NCBI RefSeq assembly: GCF_017562075.2
Contig: NC_054084.1
Coordinates: 28,698,808-28,762,807 of the forward strand
Direction: 5' to 3'
DNA from: Anopheles merus
Lineage: Eukaryota > Arthropoda > Insecta > Diptera > Culicidae
Length of the DNA stretch: 64,000 nt
Made by a program: the position numbers and the translations under genes. The notes under the pieces were generated by a model. That model was not told the origin of the DNA, made no database searches, and saw only the letters and a program-made list of their open reading frames with translations. How positions within the stretch are numbered: the first letter of the stretch is position 1; each line of letters opens with the position of its first letter. Positions 37,201 through 47,600 of the stretch are shown piece after piece.

Positions 37201-37700
37201 TGGTTTTGTTTTGATACCACAGAGTTGCCACAAAATACTCCTGGTAATATTTCGCTCGCAAGGACAATAGAGTCTTCAACGAGGTCGGGCAAATTTATCT
37301 TTCGGATAACCTCACTGCGTAGAGGCAATATGAAACCATCATTGATACTATCTTCAATAGGGTGGCTGATTGTAACACCGTAACAATTGAAATTTAAAAG
37401 CCAGTGCTCATAATCTATAACACATCTATGTTTAGTGAAAAAATCTCTTCCCAAAATACCATCCGCTGTGATATCTATTTCTGCAGGAATGATATGAAAA
37501 GTGTGGTTAATAGAAGCATTTCCGAATGTTATATTAGTGCTAGTAGTTGCTAATGTTGATACCGATTCGGTTGTTATGCCTGTTAAGTTTATCCTATTTT
37601 GCGCGTAGACTTGCTGTGTTGGTTTTATTTTATCAACTTTGAACAATGACACGTCTGCTCCCGTGTCGATAATTAATATGCTTATTTCACCCATTGCCAT
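34221..37700 (-). CDS. Ty3/gypsy Pol polyprotein, frameshifted near its end
   Basis: This frame of 1159 residues is counted from the first ATG. It is open further 5' and overlaps gag in the -1 frame, so it is probably made by -1 frameshifting. The protease has IIDTGADVSLF (Asp12). Reverse transcriptase spans about 290-480, with Asp362 and the YIDD box at 424-427. RNase H has Asp573, Glu614 and Asp639. Integrase has a zinc module (His867, His874, Cys904, Cys907) and catalytic Asp936, Asp996 and Glu1032, all present. The stop at 34221-34223 follows an A-run (34225-34230). Past it, the neighbouring frame carries an LGPY motif until 34102, so a one-base indel has probably cut off the C-terminal GPY/F module. 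No env follows. Confidence 0.9.
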   Translation of the reverse strand: MAMGEISILIIDTGADVSLFKVDKIKPTQQVYAQNRINLTGITTESVSTLATTSTNITFGNASINHTFHIIPAEIDITADGILGRDFFTKHRCVIDYEHWLLNFNCYGVTISHPIEDSINDGFILPLRSEVIRKINLPDLVEDSIVLASEILPGVFCGNSVVSKQNQYVKFVNTTESNVYIEKDSFKPQIDPLKNYIQKNLKFKSTKANESKIKTLLSKIDSQNVPKYIIPHLEKILSEYHDIFCTDNDQIPINNFYEQSIQLKDNVPCYIPNYKQIYSQSDEIKNQVDKMLKNNIIEHSVSPYNSPILLVPKKSGDNEKKWRLVVDYRQLNKKIMPDKFPLPRIDDILDQLGRAKYFTTLDLMSGFHQIPLHKNSRKYTAFSTSSGHYQFTRLPFGLNISPNSFQRMITIAMAGLTPESAFVYIDDIIITGCTMQHHLENLMKVFNRLRNYNLKLNPEKCKFFQNNVTYLGHKITDKGIYPDESKFETIKKYPVPINVDEVRRFVAFCNYYRKFVKNFAELVRPLNNLLKKGATFTWSNECQHAFDTLRRSLVSPTILQYPNFEKEFIITTDASDVACGAILSQKTDGNDLPIAYASKSFTKGEKSKPTIEKELTAIHWAVNYFKPYIFGKKFKVRTDHRPLVYLFNMKNPTSKLTRMRLDLEEFDFEVEFVQGKTNTGADALSRIVIDSDKLKLMQKNNANETNDKSLLAVKTRAMTRLNNFKPPPELNEDEKDSITKPTLWQTENPTEVNKLLKILSKTEYGKIKITVFNNNYNKELGNTTIHCYEDGSQALESALLKVQQIAKEYNRDKIAISLEDPLFRQYSFYTIKEIADNAISGLEIIAFIPPKWISKKEEIANILENYHMSPSGGHVGQYRLYLKIREKYKWKNMKEEIKNYVRGCKVCKVNKIVRHTKEKSAVTTTPLKPFEVVCIDTVGPLPKTNKNHRYIVTMQCELSKYIVLIPTENKEANTIARAMVENCILKYGRFLEMKSDQGLEYNNEVLKKVAELLGIKQTFATAYHPETIGSLERNHRTLNEYLRAFTNEHGDNWDDWLKFYEFNYNTTPHTDTNYSPYELIFGKKAILPQDLCHGNIEPVYNYDAYFNEIKFKLQKSNEIARKNLIEQKERRQIRANSNVNPLILKIGDAVYLKNENRKN

Positions 37701-37744
37701 TTCTACTTTAATTTTGATAAAGTTATTAGCATTTAAGTTTATCG

Positions 37745-38593
37745 CTAATGTTGACCATCGTTTGTAGGTTGAATGATTTCTTCTAACGCCTGTGGTACCC
37801 CTAAAAAATGTTCCTCTTCTGCAGCTTGTGTATTGTAGACTCTACGAGTATTTGTATTTGGAAATTGTTTTCTGAAAGAGTTATTAGAATATCTTTGGTT
37901 TTGGAATCTGTTGCTAGTTGCCTGATTATTACCAAGAGGAGATCTATTGGAAAACCATCTATTATTTGTGTTTGGCTGGAATCTATTGTATGTGTTCGGC
38001 GGGTATTTATTACGAACGAATTTTCTATTGTCATAGTAGTTTCTGTTGAAGGCTAATATTTGTGAACCGTTGCTATTCCTTTCGTTTTCTAATACTTTCT
38101 CTGAAGCATCTGAAACAGATGCGAATTGACCTGCTTTTAAAACAATTTTTGTTTCCTGATTATGAACTTTTTCAATCAGAGCATTAATCCCATGCTTTAA
38201 TGACATGTCATTTGCAACTTTTTCGGGAATGTGCAACTGCAAATAAACGTTTTTTAATTTTGTGCTGAGTAATTCAACCTCATCACAAAGAGCTTTAGTA
38301 TCCGTCTGGCGAATAGATTTCAATTGACTTATTATTTTATCTGGATTAAGTTTTTCTTGACATCTGGACCGTATATCATTTATTAACGAGTCAAAATCGT
38401 CAATATTAGGCGGCAGTCCTAAACGCGCCTTTCCTATCAATCTTGTTTTTAAAAATTTTACCAACATTTGTGGATTTTTTGGACATAATTCCTTTAATAA
38501 ATTTGAAGAGTCCACAAAATTTTCCAAACCATCTGTATTGCCATCGTATATTTGCACCAAAGCGGTGGCTGTTTTGATATCGAAAGTTTCCAT
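37745..38593 (-). CDS. Ty3/gypsy Gag protein
   Basis: The ATG at 38593 gives 282 residues. The frame is open a little further upstream (to about 38638) without another ATG. The N-terminal two thirds resemble a gypsy-type capsid (ALVQIYDGN, LVKFLKTRLIGKARLGL, LKSIRQTD). The last third is rich in Asn, Arg, Tyr and Phe and has no CCHC zinc knuckle, as in several insect gypsy lineages. The stop lies 45 bp before the first pol ATG. Pol is in the -1 frame relative to gag. I see no canonical slippery heptamer at the overlap. Gag packages the element RNA. Confidence 0.8.
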   Translation of the reverse strand: METFDIKTATALVQIYDGNTDGLENFVDSSNLLKELCPKNPQMLVKFLKTRLIGKARLGLPPNIDDFDSLINDIRSRCQEKLNPDKIISQLKSIRQTDTKALCDEVELLSTKLKNVYLQLHIPEKVANDMSLKHGINALIEKVHNQETKIVLKAGQFASVSDASEKVLENERNSNGSQILAFNRNYYDNRKFVRNKYPPNTYNRFQPNTNNRWFSNRSPLGNNQATSNRFQNQRYSNNSFRKQFPNTNTRRVYNTQAAEEEHFLGVPQALEEIIQPTNDGQH

Positions 38594-38639
38594 TTTGTTT
38601 TGATTCCAACGGTTGAACACGATAGCTAGTTTTGCCAAA

Positions 38640-40460
38640 CAATATTTTTAATTAAATCAATTGTTTGCCATCTATGAATGTCCTTTCATCGTATCCGATC
38701 GAATTATAAGGCAGAAAATATAGTTTAAATTTTAAACACACATCTCAAGTATACCGTATCATGGTTGAGGTTCCGTTTTATCCTCCCGATCCACGGCAAG
38801 TAATACTATCGGAAGCACCAATTGTACCACCAAAACAGGAGACGAATAATCAACAATACCACCCTTTTCTTTCCCCCGTTCCGCGAGAGGGCAAGCGAGA
38901 AATTGCCAACCCGGCCAACGGCGGCGCAAGGAATAAATTAAATTTATTTCAATTCATCGGAACTGCAGCGCATCGGCGGTTTTTTTTTTGCCTGCACGCG
39001 TTAGCCCCTCGGCTGTTCCGGGTTTCACGGTGTGCCCCTGCTGTGTCCGTCAGTCCCATCCCATCGCCCGCTCATGTCACGGGCAAGGATCAGGCCCTTG
39101 TGCTCGTTGCTGCAGGACCAACCACATCCCTCCACTCCATCCCATGGCACACCAAACATGGCTGAAAACTCATTTAAATTCAATCGAGAAATTTTTAATT
39201 TGCTTATTATTAGCATTTCTTACAATTTCCATTTTCCGTCCGTGGGCAGCAACTCTGCCCCCGACGTGTCTTTCCAATTTCCCCACGCCGAGCGGTGACC
39301 GGGTTTTGATGTGGCTACGGCAGGCAGGCCGGTCAAACTACCCCGCAGTGAGCGGTGAGTCGTAAGCCCTGGGGGCGAAAAGAAGGAAAAAAGGACCACG
39401 CAACACGCTCTCTCTCTCCCTGTGGTGGTTGTTTAGCGCGTTCGACTGAAGTGGGTTTGGGATTTTTTTCCTCTCTTATTTTTAGATTTTTTCATTTATT
39501 TCACTTTTATTCCCACTTGAAGTACGATAACACGGTGCGTAGAAAGGGGTGAACTACATCACTTTTCCTCCTAGCCAGCCGGGATGTCGGTGCAAAAGTT
39601 TCTTCACCTTGCGCTCATCACTCTTGTACCGTACCTTCTCCCGGCGGGGAGCTTTTTCTTTTTGTATGCTTTCCTCTCCTTTTTGTGTGTAATTTTGCTT
39701 CTGCAAAACTTTGCACGCTTTATGCTCGGAGGATTTCCATCCAACATCGATTTGGCTGTAAAAACTAAGGTTTGCGCTTCCTTTTGCTTCCCTTGCTTAG
39801 AGAAAGTTGCCCGAGTTTTGCCCCACTGCCGTGGGAAGAAAGTGTTGAACAACCGTGCAGTACCAGTTACGGAAGTTTAGTGCCACGAAAGTACGCAAAA
39901 CCCCCCGGCAACTATGGTTGCAAACGGGGCTGCGAATTGGAGTGTCTGGACGGTGACGATGGGAGGAGCTTGAAGTTGAAGCGCTGCTCCATGTCAAATG
40001 TCGCCCGGAAATGGAAGAAATTAATTTAGATAAGTTTCAGGGTGTGTGTGTGTTGGTTTGCGGTTGTACAAACTGCTGCAGTAAGCGCGAACTTTGGAGT
40101 TTGAGGTTTTGCCGTACGGCGGAATAGCTGAACAAGCAGGGCAGCATGAGAGAAAGGGTGTAAGGATGAGGTTTGTTATGCTGATGCCGGAATGAAAATT
40201 AAATTCATACGTCTTTGAGAGCGACCAACGTATTAAAAAAAACCCATTCAGTTCGGTTGTTTATTTTTCGGCGGAATGATTGATGCTGCTTTGAAGAACG
40301 AGTAGAAAATAACGGTACCAATTACAAATATGGTGCAAAAGATGAACAGAAAGTAGTCTAAACATGAAATGAAATTAGCTCATAGCATAATTAAGCCCAT
40401 TTATCCATTTATTTGTGACTCAAACTTGATTAGATCGATTAACCACTCGTTCAATTAACA
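38640..40460. other. Flank of the Ty3/gypsy element; no 5' LTR and no gene seen
   Basis: I looked here for a copy of the 33.7-34.07 kb LTR and for a primer-binding site and found neither. Open frames such as the one at about 39584-39880 are hydrophobic but show no similarity. Confidence 0.5.
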
Positions 40461-40533
40461 AATTGCATACTTTTAGGCGTATTTTCTACACTTAGGCTCG
40501 GTAGTAGACAAAAGCGCCTAAAAGTATGCAATT
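40461..40533. mobile_element. Tiny hairpin MITE (73 bp)
   Basis: A perfect 19-bp inverted repeat, AATTGCATACTTTTAGGCG, occurs at 40461-40479 and inverted at 40515-40533, with a 35-bp loop. The same CTTTTAGGCG terminus recurs at 60231. Confidence 0.75.
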
Positions 40534-43500
40534 GGTAGAATTCCACTCTATTTGTTCGTGCATGCTCATTTTAATCTATCTTTGTAGCGTATTTGATACT
40601 TTTTCCAGGTGTTTACGTTACTGCGATAAATCTTTAAGTAAGATTTTACGAATTCGCACAGAATTACTTATTCACATTCATTTCTAATGGACATTTTGTT
40701 ACTGTTTTGAAACAAAATACCGCTGCTCAAATTTCAGTACCCTATTGAAGTGTGAGTGCAATTCAACGTTGTAATTAATGAGTTAGATGGCGATGGAGGC
40801 GGCACAATATCGTACGATGCTGGGCTGGCATCTAGAATTTCTTCCATTTTATAAATTATTTATGAGCCTATCATTCACACCTAAGAGCTTAAGGAATTAA
40901 ATTAGTGCTTAACTCCTGCAGGCAAACACAAAACCTCTCCAGTAACCTGCCAGCCCCTGAATGAACAACAATCTCCTTCAACGAGCTGCAGTTAAATGAA
41001 GCTGTGCATAAAAAACACATATTAAAGTCACACCAGTATTGCGTATCGAATTCGTGCACCATATGGTGTGCATTCGTGGCCTCGGGGTGGGATTTAACCA
41101 CCGAGGACGAGGACCATTTGTCATCGGGATGCGGGTGAGCTGCTGCTCTGCTGTATTTGAATACCGGCTGTGCATCTTGCATCAAGGGGAAGACGAAACA
41201 GTAACGTGTGCTTCCAGGGGTATAACCAAGTGAGAAACTACCATTACGAGAAAGAGAGAAAGCGAGATCGAGTACGAATCGGCCACTGCAGAGTGATCAT
41301 TATCGTCCGATATCCGAGATGCGCCGTATTTCCCTTCCCGATGGCTTCATGGGCGTAAGCATTAAAGCTGGTTGTTTGTTTGCTACTGCCTTGCCTCCCG
41401 CACCGGAACCGTGCAGTAAAGTAAAGTTTTATTTATCATGGCCCTTCGATTCAATCGCATTTCCTGCTGTGCAAATGTGTACCTGTATCTCGGGCTCGGC
41501 GTAGATTTCAACCGTGATGGGAATTATTGATCGGAGTTTGGAAACACATAACCGAACAAAGGCACAAGGGACTGGATGCTTTACTGGAGCTGTAATAATT
41601 TTCCAAACCGAGCTTATCTACGCCCTTTTAACTGTGGTGCAATCGCAAGCAAACCGTCCGTTTTCATGCGACGGGTAAGAGATTCTTTGGAATTAAATAT
41701 GACATAAAAGATAACCCTGGTTTGCAATGGAGCACACTCTGAAACAGTCGCTCATGCTGAAGCTTGATTCCCAAAACGGATGGTTCAAGTCATCCATTTG
41801 CATGATTATTTTTGCGTTGCCAAGTGAATTTAGCACAAATGAGTTCCCTTTTATCCTTTGTCGCTACGAAAATTCCCATAGCTGAACGGTTCAAGCCCAT
41901 AAGAACACCTTCCGGCAGGTTACGTTCACACCGTAGCCGTACTACCGGTTGTTGTCGGTAAATTGTATATGCATCCAATGGGGATTTTCCCGCTCAGCAG
42001 CTCAATGCACAACCTGACGCGTGAACAAACCGAGTCTGCTACAGACACTGGGTGAACAGTTCGAATTTACATTAGATGATTGAGGGGTTTGTGCCTTTGT
42101 GAATGGTGTTGCTGGCCATTGTTGTTGGCCGTGCCGTTGCGCGTGCAGCTTTGCATGCAGCCATGCATAAACCATGAGCAAAAGGATGATGATGATGACG
42201 ATGCCGGTGTTACAAATATTGCACAGAACTTACCCTAACCTTATCAGGCTCCCCCCCCCCCGGAAAGTCGATACAAAAAGGGTAGTAGTTGCGAATGGGA
42301 ATCGCTATTTTGATGCAAATGTTGCTTGCCTGCTTCTGTGTGCTTAGGAACAAGGCAACAGATGCAACCTGCTCGGGCTCTCTGTCCGAACTTCGATATT
42401 AATTTGTTGCAAGCCAGCATCGCGAAGCTTCAGTGATGGTGCCAGGAGCTTTCATCGACTCTGGCAGCAGCAGAGAACGTATCTTTTTTGTTGTGTTCCC
42501 AATACCAAAATACCCGTTCCTACTACGAAAACCAACACGCTGTTGCATTCTCACAGCAACGCTTCGGAAAGCATGTCTGGCAGGGTCGAAAGATGATGCA
42601 TTTTTAATTCCCATTGCCATTGATGCTTATTCTGGGTACCGGGGCCGGTTTTATCTACCGTGCCCAGCATAACCACATCCACCGGATGGATACCGGGACG
42701 TATTTTTGCATCGAAGCACTCGCGTCGCTCTCTCTCTCTCTCATACATTCGAACGATACCCAATGCTAATGCTGCCCGCATCGTATCGGTGCCTGTCCTG
42801 TCTTCTGGCTCCCCGACGTAGAGAGGGTTTTTCATATTTTGCTATGAAACCCCATTTTTCACCTCCAAAGGGCGCAAGCGAAAGGTGTAGGAGAGGGAAG
42901 CGACAACCTGCCGGACGTTAATTATATTTCCTTTGAATTGTACCGGAAACGATAAAAGGATTAAGTTGCTTTATGGTTGCAACTGGAACCGGGCGCACGA
43001 GAAAGCTTAATGGAATGAAAGGATGCGGCCAGGCTGAGTGCCTAGTGTTCGTTTTTGCTCTCCATTTTTTGGAGGTAGTGTATGAACTTTCCGTTCGTTT
43101 TTCTTATCACGGTTTTAAGAGCGGTAGCTTTATTGGTTCGTGTTTTTTTCTGCCCAAAAATACGATTATTCTTTAATTATATCCACTCTACATTTGGACG
43201 CATTCCAACTGCTTTAAGTGGAGTCCTTTTATATAACCGAAATAATAAAGAACCAAAGTGAATAAAAGATTAAATAAAAAAGTGTAATAAAACAGGAGCC
43301 TAGAATAATGAACATGTAAGGACGCAATCAATGAATGTAATAAAGCACAATAAATAACTAAATTGAAATAAGAAGAGATAAGTTGATAAACAAGGTACAC
43401 ATTGATAGTGATAGTAATTAAAAAGTAACAGAAAATTCAAGATATAAATGAAGTAATGATACAGTTCATAAGAGAAACAGAACTAAGTACAAATCAAAAC

Positions 43501-43785
43501 AAAACACATATACAATAAAGCATTTCAATGAAAATTTAAAGGAATTTAAAAGATAAAAAACAAACTTCTAAGTAAGAGGAAAATTATTTCAAAAATTGTA
43601 AGCAATAAACTAAAACCTTCGGCGTGAACAAAAACTAGTAAAAAGATATACATACAATATACCATAAAATATAAAATCAATATCTAGAATTCGTAAAACA
43701 AAACAAGCTAACAGTAAAAGATAATTTTTTTTCTTGGAATTTAAACTAAATATAAATCAATAATTCGGCATATGAGTAACTTAGG
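40534..43785. other. Non-coding stretch
   Basis: No gene was recognised. A short poly-C at about 42250 and a (CT)n run near 42728 are present. The right part (43200-43780) is strongly AT-rich. Confidence 0.35.
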
Positions 43786-44067
43786 CACTGGTCTAATCTT
43801 GTTGCTCGCAACATTGTTGCTGGCGAAATGTATGGATTTTGACAGCTAGCGCAACTTTGTTGCATGCCAAATTCAATCCAATTTGATTTTTGTCTGGCAA
43901 CATTTTTTATTTACCTTGGTCATGATGATCGGGTGTATGAAATGACACAGCAGCAGTGTGCGTTTTGTTGACATCCGCTAAATTTGGATTTTAAGCATTT
44001 ATAATACATTGTTTGGTGTATATTTTGTTTTTTTCAACACGTTATTCAACAAGTGAATGATAAAAAA
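43786..44067. mobile_element. Left half of a palindromic MITE split by an LTR element
   Basis: Starts CACTGGTCTAATCTTGTTGC followed by TCGCAACATTGTTGCT. It matches, inverted, the sequence at 49578-49622. It also contains several GTTGC/GCAAC short palindromes. The two halves together make about 420 bp. Confidence 0.8.
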
Positions 44068-44408
44068 TGTTGTGGACGGAATCAACGTTGCGCGACATTG
44101 TGCTCTGGGCCGCTCGCTACGTGCGACGGCTTTCAGACGCTAAACTGTCAACATCCATGTGCAGCTAAAGGGGGCAGCCATTGCGATCATGCCGAGGACC
44201 GAGGTCGGGACGACGACCTCGGGGTGACCGTTCACGAACACTTCACTGCAGGCCATCAGCGTTACAGGTGCGAGAGCGAGCGTTAGGGACTAGCGGGCGT
44301 ATCGGTTTTTTATGTAAGGTTTAATGTGTTGTAAACCGTGATTGTAATATAGTGTTTTAAGTATTTTATCCTGGTGTTTGGACTTATTTATTTATGCGTT
44401 CAAGAACA
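44068..44408 (+). repeat. 5' LTR of Mag-like Ty3/gypsy element
   Basis: 341 bp, from TGTTGTGGACGG to CAAGAACA. By eye it is identical to the 3' LTR. It contains a perfect 9-bp hairpin stem (44199-44207 with 44214-44222). An open frame through it is Cys-rich but crosses the LTR edge into flanking DNA and is not a gene. Confidence 0.95.
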
Positions 44409-44412
44409 TAAA

Positions 44413-44424
44413 AGTGGCGACGAG
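44413..44424 (+). other. Probable primer-binding site
   Basis: TGGCGACGAGAA begins about five bases after the 5' LTR, where a tRNA 3' end should pair. I have not matched it to a specific mosquito tRNA. Confidence 0.5.
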
Positions 44425-44662
44425 AAATATTTTCCTCTTCAGTGTGTAGAACCTGCGTTGAAAAAGAAAAAAAAAACTGCTCCTTCCCTAACTAAAAAAA
44501 AAAGAAAAAAAAAAAATAATAATAATATATAAAAAGGATAATCAGAACGTGTGTTATGGGACAGCTAAGCTCAGTAGCTTGATTGAAAAGTTCGTGTACA
44601 GTTCGGTTTTATTTTTTTTTCTGTCGAGGACATTTTTTTTTTCTCTGCAAATAATTTATAAA

Positions 44663-47600
44663 ATGAATACCAGTGGTGATGAAGAAAGGCGCTCGAGTGC
44701 GGGTTTTAATGTGCAACCAACGCACCAGCTACAAAATGGTTCTGGTGAACCATCAGTGCAGTATCCTCCATTACAAACGCCGCCATCGGTGTCGATGGAT
44801 AGTTCGTCGATGATGCAGATCTTGCAATTAATGCAGCAGCAAATGGCACAGCAGCAGAACATTTTGGCGCAGTTAATGCAGCAGCAAGGGTCAGGCCAAA
44901 GTTCATCCACATCACCGGAACAAATTTTGGATTCGTTGTGCAGCCACATTAAAGAATTTAGATACGATGCTGAGGCTGGAACGACATTTGCCGCATGGTA
45001 CAACCGCTATGAGGACCTGTTCGAAAGAGATGCTGCCCGGTTGAGCGACGAAGCAAAAGTGCGCCTTCTCATGCGCAAGCTAGGAACTCTTGAACATGAC
45101 CGGTATGTAAATTTCATCTTGCCAAAGTTCTCACGAGATTTTTCATTACCAGAGACGGTCGCTAAGCTGACAGATTTGTTCGGAACTAAGGAGTCCCTGT
45201 TACATCGACGGTTCAAATGCTTAAATACGGTGAAGGGGAAGACGGAAGATTATCTAGCGTACGCATGTCGCGTCAACCGTGGTGTAGTCAACTTTGAGCT
45301 AGGCAATTTGACGGAGGAGCAGCTCAAATGCCTTGTATTTGTTTGCGGGTTGAAAGATGATAAGGATGTGGAAATTCGGCAAAGACTGTTAGCGCGGATC
45401 GAGGAACGTCCTGAAACCACTCTGGAGCATATTACAACCGAATGTCAACGCATTATCAACTTAAGACACGACAGCGCAATGATCGAAAGAGAGAACACCG
45501 AACAAGTCTATGCAGTGCAGCATAAGGAAACACGGTTCCAGCATTATCGTAGCAACCTGTCAGAGAGGCCATCCGATTCGAAACCCCCTAGCAGATCGTG
45601 TTGGCTATGTGGAGGACTACACTGGTCTCGAGACTGTACGTACCGTACTCACAAATGTACCGATTGTGGAAGAATAGGCCACAAAGAAGGGTTTTGCAGA
45701 ACGTACAACAATTATCGTCGGAACTATAACCAAACGAATTTCAATCGTCAGCAAGCAAATACTAGAACGGTCTCAGTCAATGTGCACAGCGTTCAGGAGA
45801 GAAGGAAGTATGTACCTCTTAGCATCAATGGCATTCACCTTCGGCTACAGCTCGACACCGCTTCTGACATATCAGTCATTGGCAAAAATACCTGGGAACT
45901 AATTGGAGCACCCCCCCTTTCCCCGCCATCAGTCGATGCCAAAACAGCATCGGGAGCAGTGTTACCTATAATCGGCGAATTCAGTGCCAACATCACCATC
46001 AGAGAAGAGCAGCGTGTCGAGACGGTTTATGTTTCGCAAGCGGACTTAAAGCTGTTGGGAACCGACCTAATCGAGGCTTTTTCCTTATGGTCAGTGCCTG
46101 TTGATCAGATATGCAACGCCATTCAATCATCAACGAATAAGGAGCTACGACTACGTTATCCCAAGCTGTTTGGAGAGGGCATGGGCCTATGTACAAAGGG
46201 AAACGTTACTCTGCAGCTGAAGGAACAGTGTCGTCCAGTTTTCTGCCCTAAACGTCCAGTTGCATACGCTATGCTGGATGCAGTCGACAAGGAACTGGAC
46301 CGGCTGGAAAAGCTAGGAGTCATCACACCAGTCGATTTCTCGGACTGGGCCGCACCAATTGTCGTCGTGCGGAAAGCAAACGGTCAGATAAGGATCTACG
46401 GAGATTACTCGACCGGTCTCAATGGAGCCTTGCACCCCCAGGAGTACCCGCTTCCACTACCAGCAGATATTTTCGCCAGGCTAGGTAATTGCACTCATTT
46501 TACACAAATAGATTTATCGGATGCTTTCCTTCAGGTCGAAATTGCTGAGCAGAGTCGGAAGTTTCTAACCATCAACACGCATAAAGGGCTTTACTCCTAC
46601 AACCGACTTCCACCGGGCATCAAGGTAGCTCCTGCGGCTTTTCAACAGTTGATGGACAAAATGCTCATTGGATTGCGGGGAGTTTCCAGTTACATGGATG
46701 ATATAATTATCGGAGGTACGAATCAGAAAGAACATGATGATATTTTAAATGAAACGCTCGCTAGAATTCAAGATTACGGTTTCACAATTCGCGTAGAAAA
46801 ATGTTTTTTTAATAAGAAGCAAATACGGTATCTAGGGCACATAATAGATAGTCAGGGCATCAGACCAGATCCGGAAAAAGTTAAAGCTATAACCAATTTG
46901 CCAGCACCATCAGATGTCAGTGAAGTAAGGTCATTCCTCGGAGCAATCAATTATTATGGGCGCTTTATTCCAAATCTACGAAATTTGCGGTACCCACTGG
47001 ATGCACTACTAAAAGAAGGGAGAGAATTTGCGTGGACTGCAGAATGCCAGAAAGTTTTTGAAAAATTCAAGTCAGTATTGTCTTCAAACCTATTATTAAC
47101 CCACTATGATCCGCGACTTGAGATAGTGGTATCAGCTGATGCGTCTTCCGTTGGTCTGGGAGCAACTCTAAGTCACAAATTTCCTGATGGCAGTATGAAG
47201 GTTGTACAACATGCATCACGATCTCTTACAAAAGCCGAGCAAAGATACAGTCAAATCGACCGGGAGGGGCTAGCTATCATTTTCGCAGTGACCAAATTTC
47301 ATAAGATGATATTTGGTCGGCATTTCCGTCTTCAGACAGATCACAGGCCTCTTCTAAGAATATTTGGAAACAAGAAAGGTATTCCGGTTTACACTGCAAA
47401 CAGGTTACAGCGTTTTGCCCTTACGCTTTTAATGTACGATTTTGAAATCGAATATGTAACCACGGAGAAATTTGGAAATGCCGACATCCTATCAAGATTG
47501 ATAAGCGAGCACAGCAAGCCAGATGAAGACTATATAATCGCCAATTTAGAGCTAGAGAAGGATGTAAAATCAGTAGTCATCAGCAACATCTCATCCTTAC

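Noticed and set aside
44053..44286. Cys-rich open frame of 77 codons at the 5' LTR, with a copy at the 3' LTR
   Set aside because: It begins in the flanking MITE and runs into the LTR. The second copy lacks that start. It is a by-product of LTR sequence.
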